DNA of 64,000 bases from an uncultured Anaerolineae bacterium. GTDB lineage: Bacteria; Chloroflexota; Anaerolineae; Promineifilales; Promineifilaceae. Below are positions 24,528 to 33,676 of this stretch, piece after piece. The DNA is taken from NCBI GenBank assembly GCA_937943625.1, contig CALEAD010000012.1, positions 1 to 64,000 on the forward strand, read 5' to 3'. Positions within the stretch are counted from its first letter, which is position 1, and every line of letters starts with the position of its first letter. The position numbers were made by a program, and so were the translations under genes. A model generated the notes under the pieces. The model was not told the DNA's origin. It made no database searches and was given only the letters and a program-made list of their open reading frames with translations.

Positions 24528-25904
24528 ATGAGAGAAAAACCGCTTGTGGCCCTGGTTGGCCGCCCTAATGTTGGTAAATCCACCCTTTTCAACCGCCTGG
24601 TTGGGCGTCGGTTAGCCGTTGTTTCCGAAGTTGCCGGAACCACGCGCGACCGGCTTTACGCCGAAGCCGAATGGATTGGGTACACCTTTACCGTTGTAGA
24701 CACCGGCGGCATTGAAGTAGAAGAGGGGCGCAACACCGCGCCGCTTTCCGAAGATTCCGAGCGCTTTTTGCCCCTCATTCGCCAACAGGCGCGCATCGCC
24801 ATCCAGGATGCCGACGTCATTGTTCAGGTAGTAGATGGGCAGGTTGGTATTACTGCCGCCGACCGCGAAGTCGCCGACATTTTGCGGCAATCGCGCAAAC
24901 CCACCATCATTGCCGCCAACAAGCTAGAATCTACCCGCCTGTGGGACACCGTCTACGAGTTTTATGAGTTGGCGCTGGGCGAAGTCTTCCCCGTTTCGGC
25001 GCTACACGGTTCCGGCGTTGGCGATTTGCTGGACGCCATTGTGGCGGCACTGCCGCACCTGGCAGAGGCCGATGCGGAAGAGGAAGAAGAAAGCATCCGC
25101 GTGGCGTTGTTGGGCCGCCCCAACGTGGGCAAATCCACTTTGCTCAACCGCCTGCTGGGCGAAGAGCGCGCCATTGTCAGCCCTATTGCCGGCACCACCC
25201 GCGACGCCATAGACAGCAAGCTGAAATGGCATGGGCAGATGTTCACCCTGGTAGATACGGCCGGTATTCGGCGGCGCGGCAAAATAGACCCCGGCGTGGA
25301 GAAATACAGCGTGTTGCGCAGCATCAAGGCGCTTGATCGTGCCGACGTTGCCTTGCTGCTCATAGATGGCGTAGAAGGGGTAACGGCGCAAGATACGCAC
25401 ATCGCCGGCATGTTGGCTGAGGAGGATGCGGGCATCATTGTACTGGTGAATAAATGGGATGCGGTTGAGAAAGATACGCACACGCTGCACGAATACGAAG
25501 CAAAAATTCGCCAGGAGCTAAACTTTATGCCTTACGTGCCCGTCCTCTTCATTTCCGCAGAGACGGGGCAGCGAGTGCACAAAATTTTGCCAGAGGTGGT
25601 GGCAGTTAATGAGTTTCGTCACCTGCGCATTTCAACTGGTCAGCTTAATAAGCTGCTGCGCGACGCGATTACGCGCCACCCTCCGCCCAACCGCGGCGGC
25701 GTGCGCGTGAAGTTTTTCTACGCCACACAGGTGGCCGTTACCCCACCCACGTTTGTCTTTTTTGTGAATAAACCAGATTGGGTGCACTTTGGCTACCAGC
25801 GTTTTTTGGAGAATCGGCTGCGAGAGGAGTTTGAATTTCGTGGCACGCCTATCCGGCTGCTCTTCCGCGCGCGCAGTGAAGATCGCTTTGGCAGTGTGGA
25901 TTAA
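24528..25904 (+). CDS. der: ribosome biogenesis GTPase Der (EngA)
   Basis: Two G domains: LVALVGRPNVGKSTLFNRL and VALLGRPNVGKSTLLNRLLGEERAIVSPIAGTTRD. Confidence 0.98.
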   Translation: MREKPLVALVGRPNVGKSTLFNRLVGRRLAVVSEVAGTTRDRLYAEAEWIGYTFTVVDTGGIEVEEGRNTAPLSEDSERFLPLIRQQARIAIQDADVIVQVVDGQVGITAADREVADILRQSRKPTIIAANKLESTRLWDTVYEFYELALGEVFPVSALHGSGVGDLLDAIVAALPHLAEADAEEEEESIRVALLGRPNVGKSTLLNRLLGEERAIVSPIAGTTRDAIDSKLKWHGQMFTLVDTAGIRRRGKIDPGVEKYSVLRSIKALDRADVALLLIDGVEGVTAQDTHIAGMLAEEDAGIIVLVNKWDAVEKDTHTLHEYEAKIRQELNFMPYVPVLFISAETGQRVHKILPEVVAVNEFRHLRISTGQLNKLLRDAITRHPPPNRGGVRVKFFYATQVAVTPPTFVFFVNKPDWVHFGYQRFLENRLREEFEFRGTPIRLLFRARSEDRFGSVD

Positions 25905-25946
25905 AGGCTGTGTACCGTGAGTTATTTATGGCAGATCAGGTGTGGC

Positions 25947-26053
25947 TCACGCTTTCTGGAAACGGCGGCTTTTTGACCACCGACGACTGACCGCAGACCG
26001 CCAGACTGAAGGCAAATTGCAACCGAATGTTCGCGGGCGGCGGTCAAATTGAT
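25947..26053. repeat. GACCGCCG/CGGCGGTC inverted-half element, paralogous to 19897-20005
   Basis: TCACGCTTTCTGGAAACGGCGGCTTTTTGACCACCGACGACTGACCGC...GCGGGCGGCGGTCAAATT. Confidence 0.75.
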
Positions 26054-26174
26054 AAAGATCACTGGTTGTTTTTGCTGGCTGCCAGTGCAGCGCGTTTACC
26101 AATTTGTGTTACGTCGCCAGAGGTCAGCACAAATTTTGCCAGATTCCAGAAGATCATCTGAACCATGCCGGAAG

Positions 26175-26867
26175 CTATGATATCTGTTCCAGGCGGGATG
26201 CGAGCAGTTTGAGTTTGGCCCAGCGCTGGTTCAGGGCGTAGATCATGGCCAGGGCGGTGAGCAGGCGGGGTTCGCAGTGTGGGTCTTGCGCCAGAATTTC
26301 GAGCACTTGCATGGCTTTTTCGTCGGTGCGGCGCGTGCGCAGGTATTCGTTGGCCAGTTCGGCGAGGAAGTAGTCACGCTGCTGACGCAATTGGACGGTT
26401 TCGTTGGTGACAGGAGCGGGCGCAGCAACGGCCGTTGCCGATGACGTGGCCGCAATGGCTGCCCGTATCTGTACCAGGTTGCGATTCCAGGTATGGTGGA
26501 TGGTTTCCGTTAGCTGGTCTGCGGTAAAGGGTTTGGTGAGATAGCCCCGCGCGCCCGCGGCAATGGCCTCCACCAGCGTTTGCGTGTCTCGCTCGGCCGA
26601 CAGGACAATGCACACCAGCAACGGGTTTTCTTCCATCATGATGCGGATGGCCTGTATGCCGTTCATTTGCGGCATGTTTACGTCTATGAGGGCAATGTCG
26701 GGCTTGTGTTGCCGCGCCAGTTCGACTGCTTCACGGCCGTTTTTGGCAATGGCCACAATCTCAGCTTCTGGCAGCAGCGAAAGCATCAGGCGCGTGCTGC
26801 GCCGTGTTTCGGTCACATCGTCGGCAATGAGAAAGCGCAGGTGTGAAGGGGTATTCGGGTAAGCCAT
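26175..26867 (-). CDS. response regulator receiver-domain protein
   Basis: FLIADDVTETRRSTRLML...PDIALIDVNMPQMNGIQAIRIM...GARGYLTKPF. Confidence 0.92.
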   Translation of the reverse strand: MAYPNTPSHLRFLIADDVTETRRSTRLMLSLLPEAEIVAIAKNGREAVELARQHKPDIALIDVNMPQMNGIQAIRIMMEENPLLVCIVLSAERDTQTLVEAIAAGARGYLTKPFTADQLTETIHHTWNRNLVQIRAAIAATSSATAVAAPAPVTNETVQLRQQRDYFLAELANEYLRTRRTDEKAMQVLEILAQDPHCEPRLLTALAMIYALNQRWAKLKLLASRLEQIS

Positions 26868-27048
26868 AAGAAGGTTTTCCTATACGCACTTCTTAACAGC
26901 CTGCCGAAAAAGAGTATCATAGAACTGGTTGTCACATTTTCGGGCAGCTTGCTGGCGAGCGGCGAATTGGGTTAGTATCATTCCTCATTATATACAATTC
27001 TTTGCTAAAAGGAGAACCCGCAACTTTTACCCCTACGCGCGTGTATGT

Positions 27049-27080
27049 GGAGCGCGAGCAGCCTTGCTCGCGCTCCGTTT
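27049..27080. terminator. strong hairpin (12-bp perfect stem), terminator-like
   Basis: GGAGCGCGAGCA-gcct-TGCTCGCGCTCC then GTTT. Confidence 0.6.
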
Positions 27081-27088
27081 GTGGCAGG

Positions 27089-27376
27089 TTATGCCAGCGG
27101 CTGCCAGACGCGCCCGGCATCGGTGGCCACAATGCGGCCGAACACGGTGCCGGAAAAGTGATTGACGGCTACCAGCGTGTCTGGCTGCATTAGCTCCGCA
27201 TACAGCGCGTCGCGGGTGGCGCGCGCCTGTGCTGGGTCAATGCCAAAGGCGACGCTCCAGTCGGGTTCGCTGATTTGCATTGTGCCGTGCAGCACGTCGG
27301 CCAATAGAAACAGGCGCTGCCCGGCTGTCTCTAGCAGATGAATTCGGGCTGGCAGATCTAAATAAGGCGGGATCAT
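27089..27376 (-). pseudogene. C-terminal fragment of an MBL-fold metallohydrolase
   Basis: ARIHLLETAGQRLFLLADVLHGTMQISEPDWSVAFGIDPAQARATRDALY...HFSGTVFGRI resembles MBL-fold C-termini; catalytic HxHxDH half absent. Confidence 0.6.
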
Positions 27377-27753
27377 ACAGGTACCCCATCCTGTTCGATA
27401 GCAGCTACAAGCGAGGGGCGTGCTGTGTTGACGTCCACCAGATTAACCGGAATCTCCGTGGGCAAATCCATAACAACCCCAATAGCGCGAAAAGTATCTT
27501 CCGGGGCCAACCCCCACACGGCAATATCTATATCAGACCAGCGAGTAAAACCAGTTTCACGTGCCAGTGAACCAAAAACAACAACTCGAGTAACGCCAAA
27601 TTCTTTACGCAACAAATCGGCCGTCTGCCGGGCAATCTGCCACGCTTTTTGACGGCGTTGGCTAACTTCAGCCGCTGCCTGCGCCTGTCGTTTTAAGGCT
27701 GTTGCCCGATAACGGGCAATTTTTTCGGGGGAAAGATCGGCTTGTATTGTCAT
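27373..27753 (-). CDS. MNT-type minimal nucleotidyltransferase
   Basis: VTRVVVFGSLARETGFTRWSDIDIAVWGL (GSxxRxxxxxxSDID). Confidence 0.85.
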   Translation of the reverse strand: MTIQADLSPEKIARYRATALKRQAQAAAEVSQRRQKAWQIARQTADLLRKEFGVTRVVVFGSLARETGFTRWSDIDIAVWGLAPEDTFRAIGVVMDLPTEIPVNLVDVNTARPSLVAAIEQDGVPV

Positions 27754-27826
27754 CTTATGCTCCGTCGCAAGCATTTAGCTTCTGAAAAGTGCATTTCGCT
27801 AAATTGCACGGCCGTCTCCTTTCCTG

Positions 27827-27988
27827 CTAATGCAATCCTGCCAGAGTACGCGCCAATTTACGGGCAGCTCTCTCACAGTAGGCCTTTACATCCTTCCAAT
27901 CAACCTCATAGTACATACGTAGCATGGGCTGCTGTTCCGCATCCTCAAAAAACATCACCACTCTCAGATCTGTTCCTGCATTCATCAT
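27827..27988 (-). CDS. small ORF (53 aa), unknown; below ORF-track cutoff
   Basis: MMNAGTDLRVVMFFEDAEQQPMLRMYYEVDWKDVKAYCERAARKLARTLAGLH, protein-like composition. Confidence 0.4.
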   Translation of the reverse strand: MMNAGTDLRVVMFFEDAEQQPMLRMYYEVDWKDVKAYCERAARKLARTLAGLH

Positions 27989-28030
27989 CGTCCGATTTTA
28001 TCACCAGTAGGGGGATTGGCAGGGATGTGT

Positions 28031-28375
28031 TCAGCAATTGTTCCGTACTGGGGAAAGTTTGTGTGCCGTCAGGTTTAAGCCTTGTATGGCCGCTGCCTCG
28101 TTCATCAGGCGAATGCTGGCATGGATACGATCCACAATGACAGGGGTTTCTACTTTCGTGTCTGTGGAGATGACATAAATTGGTTTGGTGCGCTGTTCTG
28201 GCGGCAATTCGTGCAAGGCATACCAGCAGAGTTGCAGCGCGGTCGTGCTATCCTTTCCGCCAGAGTGCCCAATGACCCAAGGGTAAGGATATTGCAGATA
28301 GGTCTGGCCAATAGCCTCATGAAGTTCCGGTAATCGCCCTAATACAGATTTTTCGGCAGAAATTGTCACACTCAC
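28031..28375 (-). pseudogene. dndC: truncated DndC (DNA phosphorothioation sulfurtransferase), N-terminal about 110 aa
   Basis: PYPWVIGHSGGKDSTTALQLCWYALHELPPEQRTKPIYVISTDTKVETPVIVDRI matches the DndC PP-loop N-terminus; ORF ends at LSPVRNNC. Confidence 0.75.
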
Positions 28376-28469
28376 GTCCTGGTTTTCCGTGTGATGGGTG
28401 CGCTTAGAAACAAATGTTGATTATCGTATTGTAAGAATACAACAATATCACGCCGTTTTCCAGCAGAAA

Positions 28470-29870
28470 TCACCCCACCACTACCGGTGTGATGTATCCT
28501 TCCTCATACCATGCCTGCCACACGGCCGTTTCTACCCCTACCTCTTCCCTGGTAAAACCCGCCGCAAACTGCTGCGCCAGCGCCGCCAGCGCCGGCATCG
28601 GTCGGTGCTGCGCCAGAAAATCATGGTAAATACCCCCTTCCCACGCATAGCACCAGGGTGCCAGGCGGAAGCGCGTTTGCGCCGTCAGCGGCGTGTGCCG
28701 GTAAGCCAGCGCCCCCTGCCGCTGCGCCCCCAGGATCACCTGCGCATACCCCGCCACCTGCTGCGCCGCGCTGTAATGCGTGTGCAAATAGGCCAGCGTT
28801 TCGGCTGACGTGCGCCGCTTTGCGCGGATGATGGCCGCCGCCAGGGCAGCGGCCGTTTCCGCATCGCCAAAATGCACCTTATCTAGCAACTCATCCGGCA
28901 GCAGTTCGCGATGCGTTGAAACGCGCGCCACAATCGCCGGCGTGCCGCAGCCCAGCGACTCATATGGCGTGTTGCCAAACGACTCCACAAAATGTCCCAG
29001 CGCCAGCGTCACCTGCCCCAGGCTGTAATATTGCGGCATCAGCCCTTGCGGAACCCACTCGTGGAAGAGAAAGTGCGCCTCTAGCCCCCGCTGCGCAATT
29101 TCCCGCCGCATTTCTGCATAAAAGGCCGCCACTTCTGGCGAAACGCCCACCTCCAGCCAGCGCGGAACCAGCACGCGCAAATTGGTAATCCCGTACCGCT
29201 TCACCAACAGTTCTGCTACGGCAATCGTTTGCGGCAGCCCCTTGCTTGGTTCGGGGCGGTGCGGGTGCAGCACAATCGCATCTGTGGCCGGGTTAACCGG
29301 AATGAGCGTCAAAATTTCGCGCGGCGGCGTGGGGCAGAACTGCGCCCAATCCATGCCATTGGGAATGACCACCAGGCGCGCTGCCAGGTCGGGCAAAAAG
29401 CGCCCCATCGTGTGCAGGTAAAACTGGCGCGAGTAGTCGGAAATGGCAATCAGCGTATCCCCCTGGAAGAGAAAGCCGCCCAGCATCGTCTCTGGGTACA
29501 CATTGTCGCGCAGAGAGACAACGGTGGGCACATGCTGGTAGGCGTAGGGGAAGAGGAATTCGCCATCGTGCATGTAAAAGCAATCGGCCGTTGCCAGCTG
29601 GTCGGCCACCGCTTGCAGGGCGTTGGCCAGATGGTAGGCGGGGGCAGCATAGGGCTGGGGAAAGGGTTGATGGAAGCGCAAAATGGGGCGCACCAGCACG
29701 CGCTGGTGCCAGCGGAAGTCTGCGGCCTGCGGGTTGGGGCGCGTGCAAAGGACGGTGATGTCGTGCCCTTGCTGCCCCAGGTAGACGGCCACTTTTTGCA
29801 ACTGCTTGGGCGCACCGCCCATGACGCGGTCAGCAAAGAGTGGGTTGATGGAGAACATGACAATGTGCAT
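28470..29870 (-). CDS. GT4-type glycosyltransferase
   Basis: FADRVMGGAPKQLQKVAVYLGQQGHDITVLCTRPN..., ESFGNTPYESLGCGTPAIVARVSTHRELL. Confidence 0.85.
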   Translation of the reverse strand: MHIVMFSINPLFADRVMGGAPKQLQKVAVYLGQQGHDITVLCTRPNPQAADFRWHQRVLVRPILRFHQPFPQPYAAPAYHLANALQAVADQLATADCFYMHDGEFLFPYAYQHVPTVVSLRDNVYPETMLGGFLFQGDTLIAISDYSRQFYLHTMGRFLPDLAARLVVIPNGMDWAQFCPTPPREILTLIPVNPATDAIVLHPHRPEPSKGLPQTIAVAELLVKRYGITNLRVLVPRWLEVGVSPEVAAFYAEMRREIAQRGLEAHFLFHEWVPQGLMPQYYSLGQVTLALGHFVESFGNTPYESLGCGTPAIVARVSTHRELLPDELLDKVHFGDAETAAALAAAIIRAKRRTSAETLAYLHTHYSAAQQVAGYAQVILGAQRQGALAYRHTPLTAQTRFRLAPWCYAWEGGIYHDFLAQHRPMPALAALAQQFAAGFTREEVGVETAVWQAWYEEGYITPVVVG

Positions 29871-29929
29871 AGCAACCTCTTTAGGGTGTGGATTGCGGCT
29901 TACGGGTATGGTTTATGACGCGCTGAGAG

Positions 29930-30042
29930 GATGGCTGACAATTTTTGGTCGCCGCCAGCCGATCACAGACCACCATCTTTCGAGAAGCGTGGCCGCCCGT
30001 CGGCAGTCTGCGGTCAAATTTGTAAGGATGCTTTGAATCATG
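29930..30042 (+). repeat. GACCGCC/GGCGGTC-type element, paralogous to 2397-2527
   Basis: GACAATTTTTGGTCGCCGCCAGCCGATCACAGACCACCATCTTTCGAGAAGCGTGGCCGCCCGTCGGCAGTCTGCGGTCAAATTTGTAAGGATGCTTTGAATCATG. Confidence 0.8.
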
Positions 30043-30047
30043 TTGGC

Positions 30048-31805
30048 TTATGTTTCACGCTTCACAGAGACACGGCCGTCGCGCACAGCGCCTCCCTTCT
30101 CAGTGACGCCTCCCATCTCCTGTACGTAGGCTACCAGGCTGGGGCGCACAAAGTGGGGCGTGGGCGTTTGCGGCCACTGCGCCAGGTCAAACAAGGGTAG
30201 GCCCGCAGCGCGTGCCTGCTGTTCCCAGGGGCGCGCCAGTTGGCGCAAAAAGCTGTGACTGACCAGGGTAAAGGTGCGGTCGGGCGCAATTGGCAGGCCG
30301 TCAAAGGTTGCTTCGGTGATTTGCGCCTGCGCCCGCGTTGTGCCGGGGTCTATGGCGTAGCGCAGCGCGGCGCTAAAGTGCAAAAAACCGCGTTCCAGGC
30401 GTGGCTCGTCTGGGCGCGCGGCGCGGCGCGCATTATCTTGCAGCAGTGCCAGCAGCTCTGCGCCGCTCAGGGGATACAGACAAAGGGTGTCGGCATAGGG
30501 CATCAGCGCGAACCAGTGCGCCAGGGTGATGGGGCCAGGGGGCAGCCCGGCGCGTAGAATGGCGGCGTCGGTCATGGCCAGGTCGGCGGCGTAGCCATGC
30601 GCGCGCGCCTGCGCCAACAGCCCGGCGGTGACAAAGTTTGCCAGCGCCGACTCGCCTGCGTCCAGGTCGTTTTGCACGGCCGTTTCGCGCAAATCTGGGT
30701 GGTCAATGGCCAGGCCCAACGGCCGTTGGCGCAGCGGTGCCAGGCGGCGCAGCAGCGGCTGGATGGTTTGCGCGTCAAAGGGGGCATCTACGGGCAAATC
30801 AGTCACCTGGGTCAATTGGGCGTGGGTGACAGCCGGACGACCGCGCAGCGTCAGCGTCACCTCACCCAAAAAGCGCCCCATTGCTCCTGCCTGCACAATC
30901 GGTATGCCGTTCACCACCCGTTGCGCTTCCAGCCCCGCCTCATTGAGCGCATGGTGCGTGTGCCCGCCAATGATCAGCTCCACATTGCGCAGCGGCAGGG
31001 CGCGCGCCAGCGCCTCATCGCCCAGTTGCCCGCCCGCCAGGGTGTTTGCGTCAAAGCGGTAGCCCAGGTGGCTGAGTAAAATCAGCACATCGCACCACGG
31101 CCGTATCAGCGGCAGCAAATTAGACAACACCACCAATGGGTCAGCAAAGCGCACCAGTTCCCGCTCGGGGCCGCTGCGCTGTGCGGCCGTCGTCAGGCCA
31201 ATGACGCCCACGCGCACCCCCTTCACCACCAGCAGCGCTGCCGGATACACCAGCCCGCGCAGCAGCGGTACGGGCCCCAGGTTGGCGCAAAGCAGGGGGA
31301 AGCGCGCATCCTGGCGAATAGATTCGGCAAGAACGGCCGTGCCCAAATCCAGGTCGTGGTTGCCCAGCGCGCCCGCGTCCAGCGCTGCAGCGCTGAGCGC
31401 CCGGTAAGCAGCGTGACCACCATCCCCACCAGGCAGCAGCCACTCGTCAAACAAAGCGCCTACCATCTCATCACCGGCTGAGAGGAAGAGAACGGCCGCG
31501 TGCGGGTCATTGGCGCACTGCTGGCGCAACTGCCGCAGCCGCCAGGCCATGCGCGCCAGCACGGGCGTGTCCCCAGCGGGCGTCAGCCGCGCAAGCTGCC
31601 CGTGCAGATCATTAATGTGCAAAATGTGCAGGCGAAATGGGACCAACGGGGGGAGGGGTGCAGTCAACTGCGCTGCCAGCGCCTGCGCCATCACCACGTG
31701 GCGCAGCGGCACGGTAGCGTCTCCCACAAATAAGTAACGCTGCCTATCAGCCAGCTGGCAGGAAGCGTCTAGGATCAGGAAGAGCGAATCGGCCGTGTCA
31801 TTCAC
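30048..31805 (-). CDS. bifunctional metallophosphatase/5'-nucleotidase family
   Basis: RLHILHINDLHGQL, LFLSAGDEMVG, LGNHDLDLG, IIGGHTHH and a C-terminal nucleotidase domain. Confidence 0.9.
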   Translation of the reverse strand: MNDTADSLFLILDASCQLADRQRYLFVGDATVPLRHVVMAQALAAQLTAPLPPLVPFRLHILHINDLHGQLARLTPAGDTPVLARMAWRLRQLRQQCANDPHAAVLFLSAGDEMVGALFDEWLLPGGDGGHAAYRALSAAALDAGALGNHDLDLGTAVLAESIRQDARFPLLCANLGPVPLLRGLVYPAALLVVKGVRVGVIGLTTAAQRSGPERELVRFADPLVVLSNLLPLIRPWCDVLILLSHLGYRFDANTLAGGQLGDEALARALPLRNVELIIGGHTHHALNEAGLEAQRVVNGIPIVQAGAMGRFLGEVTLTLRGRPAVTHAQLTQVTDLPVDAPFDAQTIQPLLRRLAPLRQRPLGLAIDHPDLRETAVQNDLDAGESALANFVTAGLLAQARAHGYAADLAMTDAAILRAGLPPGPITLAHWFALMPYADTLCLYPLSGAELLALLQDNARRAARPDEPRLERGFLHFSAALRYAIDPGTTRAQAQITEATFDGLPIAPDRTFTLVSHSFLRQLARPWEQQARAAGLPLFDLAQWPQTPTPHFVRPSLVAYVQEMGGVTEKGGAVRDGRVSVKRET

Positions 31806-31832
31806 TGGATGGGGCGGTTAGCGATTAACTGT

Positions 31833-31935
31833 ATGGTTCAAAGCATCTTTACAAATTTGACTGCAGACCACCGACCGCAGACCGCCACGTCTCTCCAGTA
31901 TCGCGCTCAGTGATCTGCGGTCAGCGGTCGAAAAA
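31833..31935 (-). repeat. inverted copy of the GACCGCC element
   Basis: ATGGTTCAAAGCATCTTTACAAATTTGACTGCAGACCACCGACCGCAGACCGCC...GCGGTCAGCGGTCG. Confidence 0.75.
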
Positions 31936-31984
31936 AAGCAAAGCCTCTTTCCGCATCTTATGAACTACACCCGACGGCCACTCC

Positions 31985-32713
31985 CTATTTGCCGGTCTCC
32001 TCCTCAAACACATCATCCATATCGCGTGGCTCGCCGGGGAAATAGCCAAACTTTACGCCATAGCTGCGCATAATGCGGCGCTGGCTAGCCGGTTCCTCCT
32101 TGCGCAGGTGAAAGCTCAACTCCTCCAGTATATCCTCAATCAGCTTATCGGCCTGGGCGCGCATAGCCTCGATGGCGGCCTGGGCGCGGTTATGCGCCTC
32201 ATCGGCCGGAGCCACTTCAGAGGCTTCGCGGCGCGCATCGGCCAGCACCTTTTGCAACTCGGCGGCAGAGGGGCAAACGGCCGCTTCATAGCCTGCTTTA
32301 ACTGCTTCAGCATCACCGGCAATCACCTTCTCTGCCAGATCGAACCACTCCTCGATGCTTTCCGGTTCCGGTTCCGTGCCGTCTGGCTCCAGGTAATAAA
32401 AGCGTAGCACACCCACCGGTTCATCATTGCGGTACACGCGGCGGCGTATAACCTCCCACATATCGTCCAGGTACAGCTTCAGCGTTTCCAGCGCCTCATT
32501 GCGCTCCACCTCTTCGTGGTCAAGCTCGCCAAAAGTGGCGGCCACATCTAAAAAAGCTTCATCAAAGATAGGCAAAAAATCTTGCAGCGCGTGGAAGGTG
32601 TCCACGCTGATGTATTCGATATTGTTGGCATAGTCGAGGGCGGCAGATTGCGCGACCGTGCGCAAAAAGGTCAGACGTTCACTGTCTGTTTCGGGTTTGA
32701 TTAGGTAAGGCAT
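31985..32713 (-). CDS. hypothetical acidic protein
   Basis: 242 aa continuous ORF, acidic, no family recognised; RBS-like sequence upstream. Confidence 0.65.
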   Translation of the reverse strand: MPYLIKPETDSERLTFLRTVAQSAALDYANNIEYISVDTFHALQDFLPIFDEAFLDVAATFGELDHEEVERNEALETLKLYLDDMWEVIRRRVYRNDEPVGVLRFYYLEPDGTEPEPESIEEWFDLAEKVIAGDAEAVKAGYEAAVCPSAAELQKVLADARREASEVAPADEAHNRAQAAIEAMRAQADKLIEDILEELSFHLRKEEPASQRRIMRSYGVKFGYFPGEPRDMDDVFEEETGK

Positions 32714-32833
32714 AGGGGGTCTCCTGATTCACAATGGTCAAAAGGAATGATGATGCCATTGTAACAGATGAAAGAAAACCTGGGCAAACACCTGTCACAC
32801 CATGGCTTACAATTAAGTTAATTGATGGTTTGT

Positions 32834-32946
32834 CGAGAGACTTTATGAGTGGGGTGCACCAGCATAAATGAAAGGCGCTGGCAATGAATGGGAACGAATA
32901 AACGAATGAGTTGGCCATCGGCGGTCGGCGGTCGTTTTCACAGCGC
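32834..32946 (+). repeat. degenerate composite dispersed element (C and A modules)
   Basis: GAGAGACTTTATGAGTGGGGTGCACCAGCATAAATGAAA ... CGGCGGTCGGCGGTCGTTTTCACAG. Confidence 0.7.
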
Positions 32947-33019
32947 CCCTTGCTTACCCTGCCTATTTCTAGCACAATACCTTCGCAATCCAAAATTCTG
33001 AATTCGCAATCGCAAATCT

Positions 33020-33676
33020 ATGCAAGCAACCTACGTTCAACGCCTTCGCTTTACCTTTCGCAAAATTGGTCCCACGCGCTACATCGGCCATTTGGACCTG
33101 GCGCGCGCGCTGGAACGCGCACTCAACCGGGCGCAAATGCCTGTTACTTATTCGCAGGGCTTTAACCGCCGCCCGCGTCTTTCGCTGGCGGCGGCGTTGC
33201 CCCTGGGCTACACCAGCGACTGTGAATTGGCCGACATCTGGCTGGACGAGCGCGTAGAGCCAGAGGTGGCGCAGCGGCAAATGATGCAGCGCATGGCTCC
33301 CGGCATCGAGATTGTGCGGGTGATTGAAGTGCCGACTAATGCGCCATCCCTGCAATCCATGACCAAAGAGAGCACGTATCTGGTGACTTTGCTAGATGCG
33401 GTAGATGTGGCTGAACTGCGGCAAAAGGTGGCGGCGCTGCTGGCTGCGCCTGCTGTGCCGCACGTGCAAGAGCGGGGTGGCAAGCGCAAGGCGTATGATC
33501 TGCGCCCGCTCATTTTTGATCTGGAACTTTTGCAGGAGGCGGCCGAGGTTACGCTGCAGATGCGCCTTTCGCTGGAGCCGTCACGCGCGGGGCGGCCTGA
33601 CGAGGTGCTGCTGGCGCTGGGGCTTGATCCGCTGGCGGCGCGCATTCACCGCGTTCACCTGGGTCTGGCAGAATGA
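33020..33676 (+). CDS. TIGR03936/DUF2344 radical-SAM-associated protein (stand-alone)
   Basis: QRLRFTFRKIGPTRYIGHLDLARALERALNRAQMPVTYSQGFNRRPRLSLAAALPLGYTSDCELADIWL. Confidence 0.88.
   Translation: MQATYVQRLRFTFRKIGPTRYIGHLDLARALERALNRAQMPVTYSQGFNRRPRLSLAAALPLGYTSDCELADIWLDERVEPEVAQRQMMQRMAPGIEIVRVIEVPTNAPSLQSMTKESTYLVTLLDAVDVAELRQKVAALLAAPAVPHVQERGGKRKAYDLRPLIFDLELLQEAAEVTLQMRLSLEPSRAGRPDEVLLALGLDPLAARIHRVHLGLAE

Noticed and set aside
27742-28140. 132-aa plus-strand ORF over the dnd remnant
   Set aside because: No domain; antisense to the DndC fragment and the 53-aa ORF.
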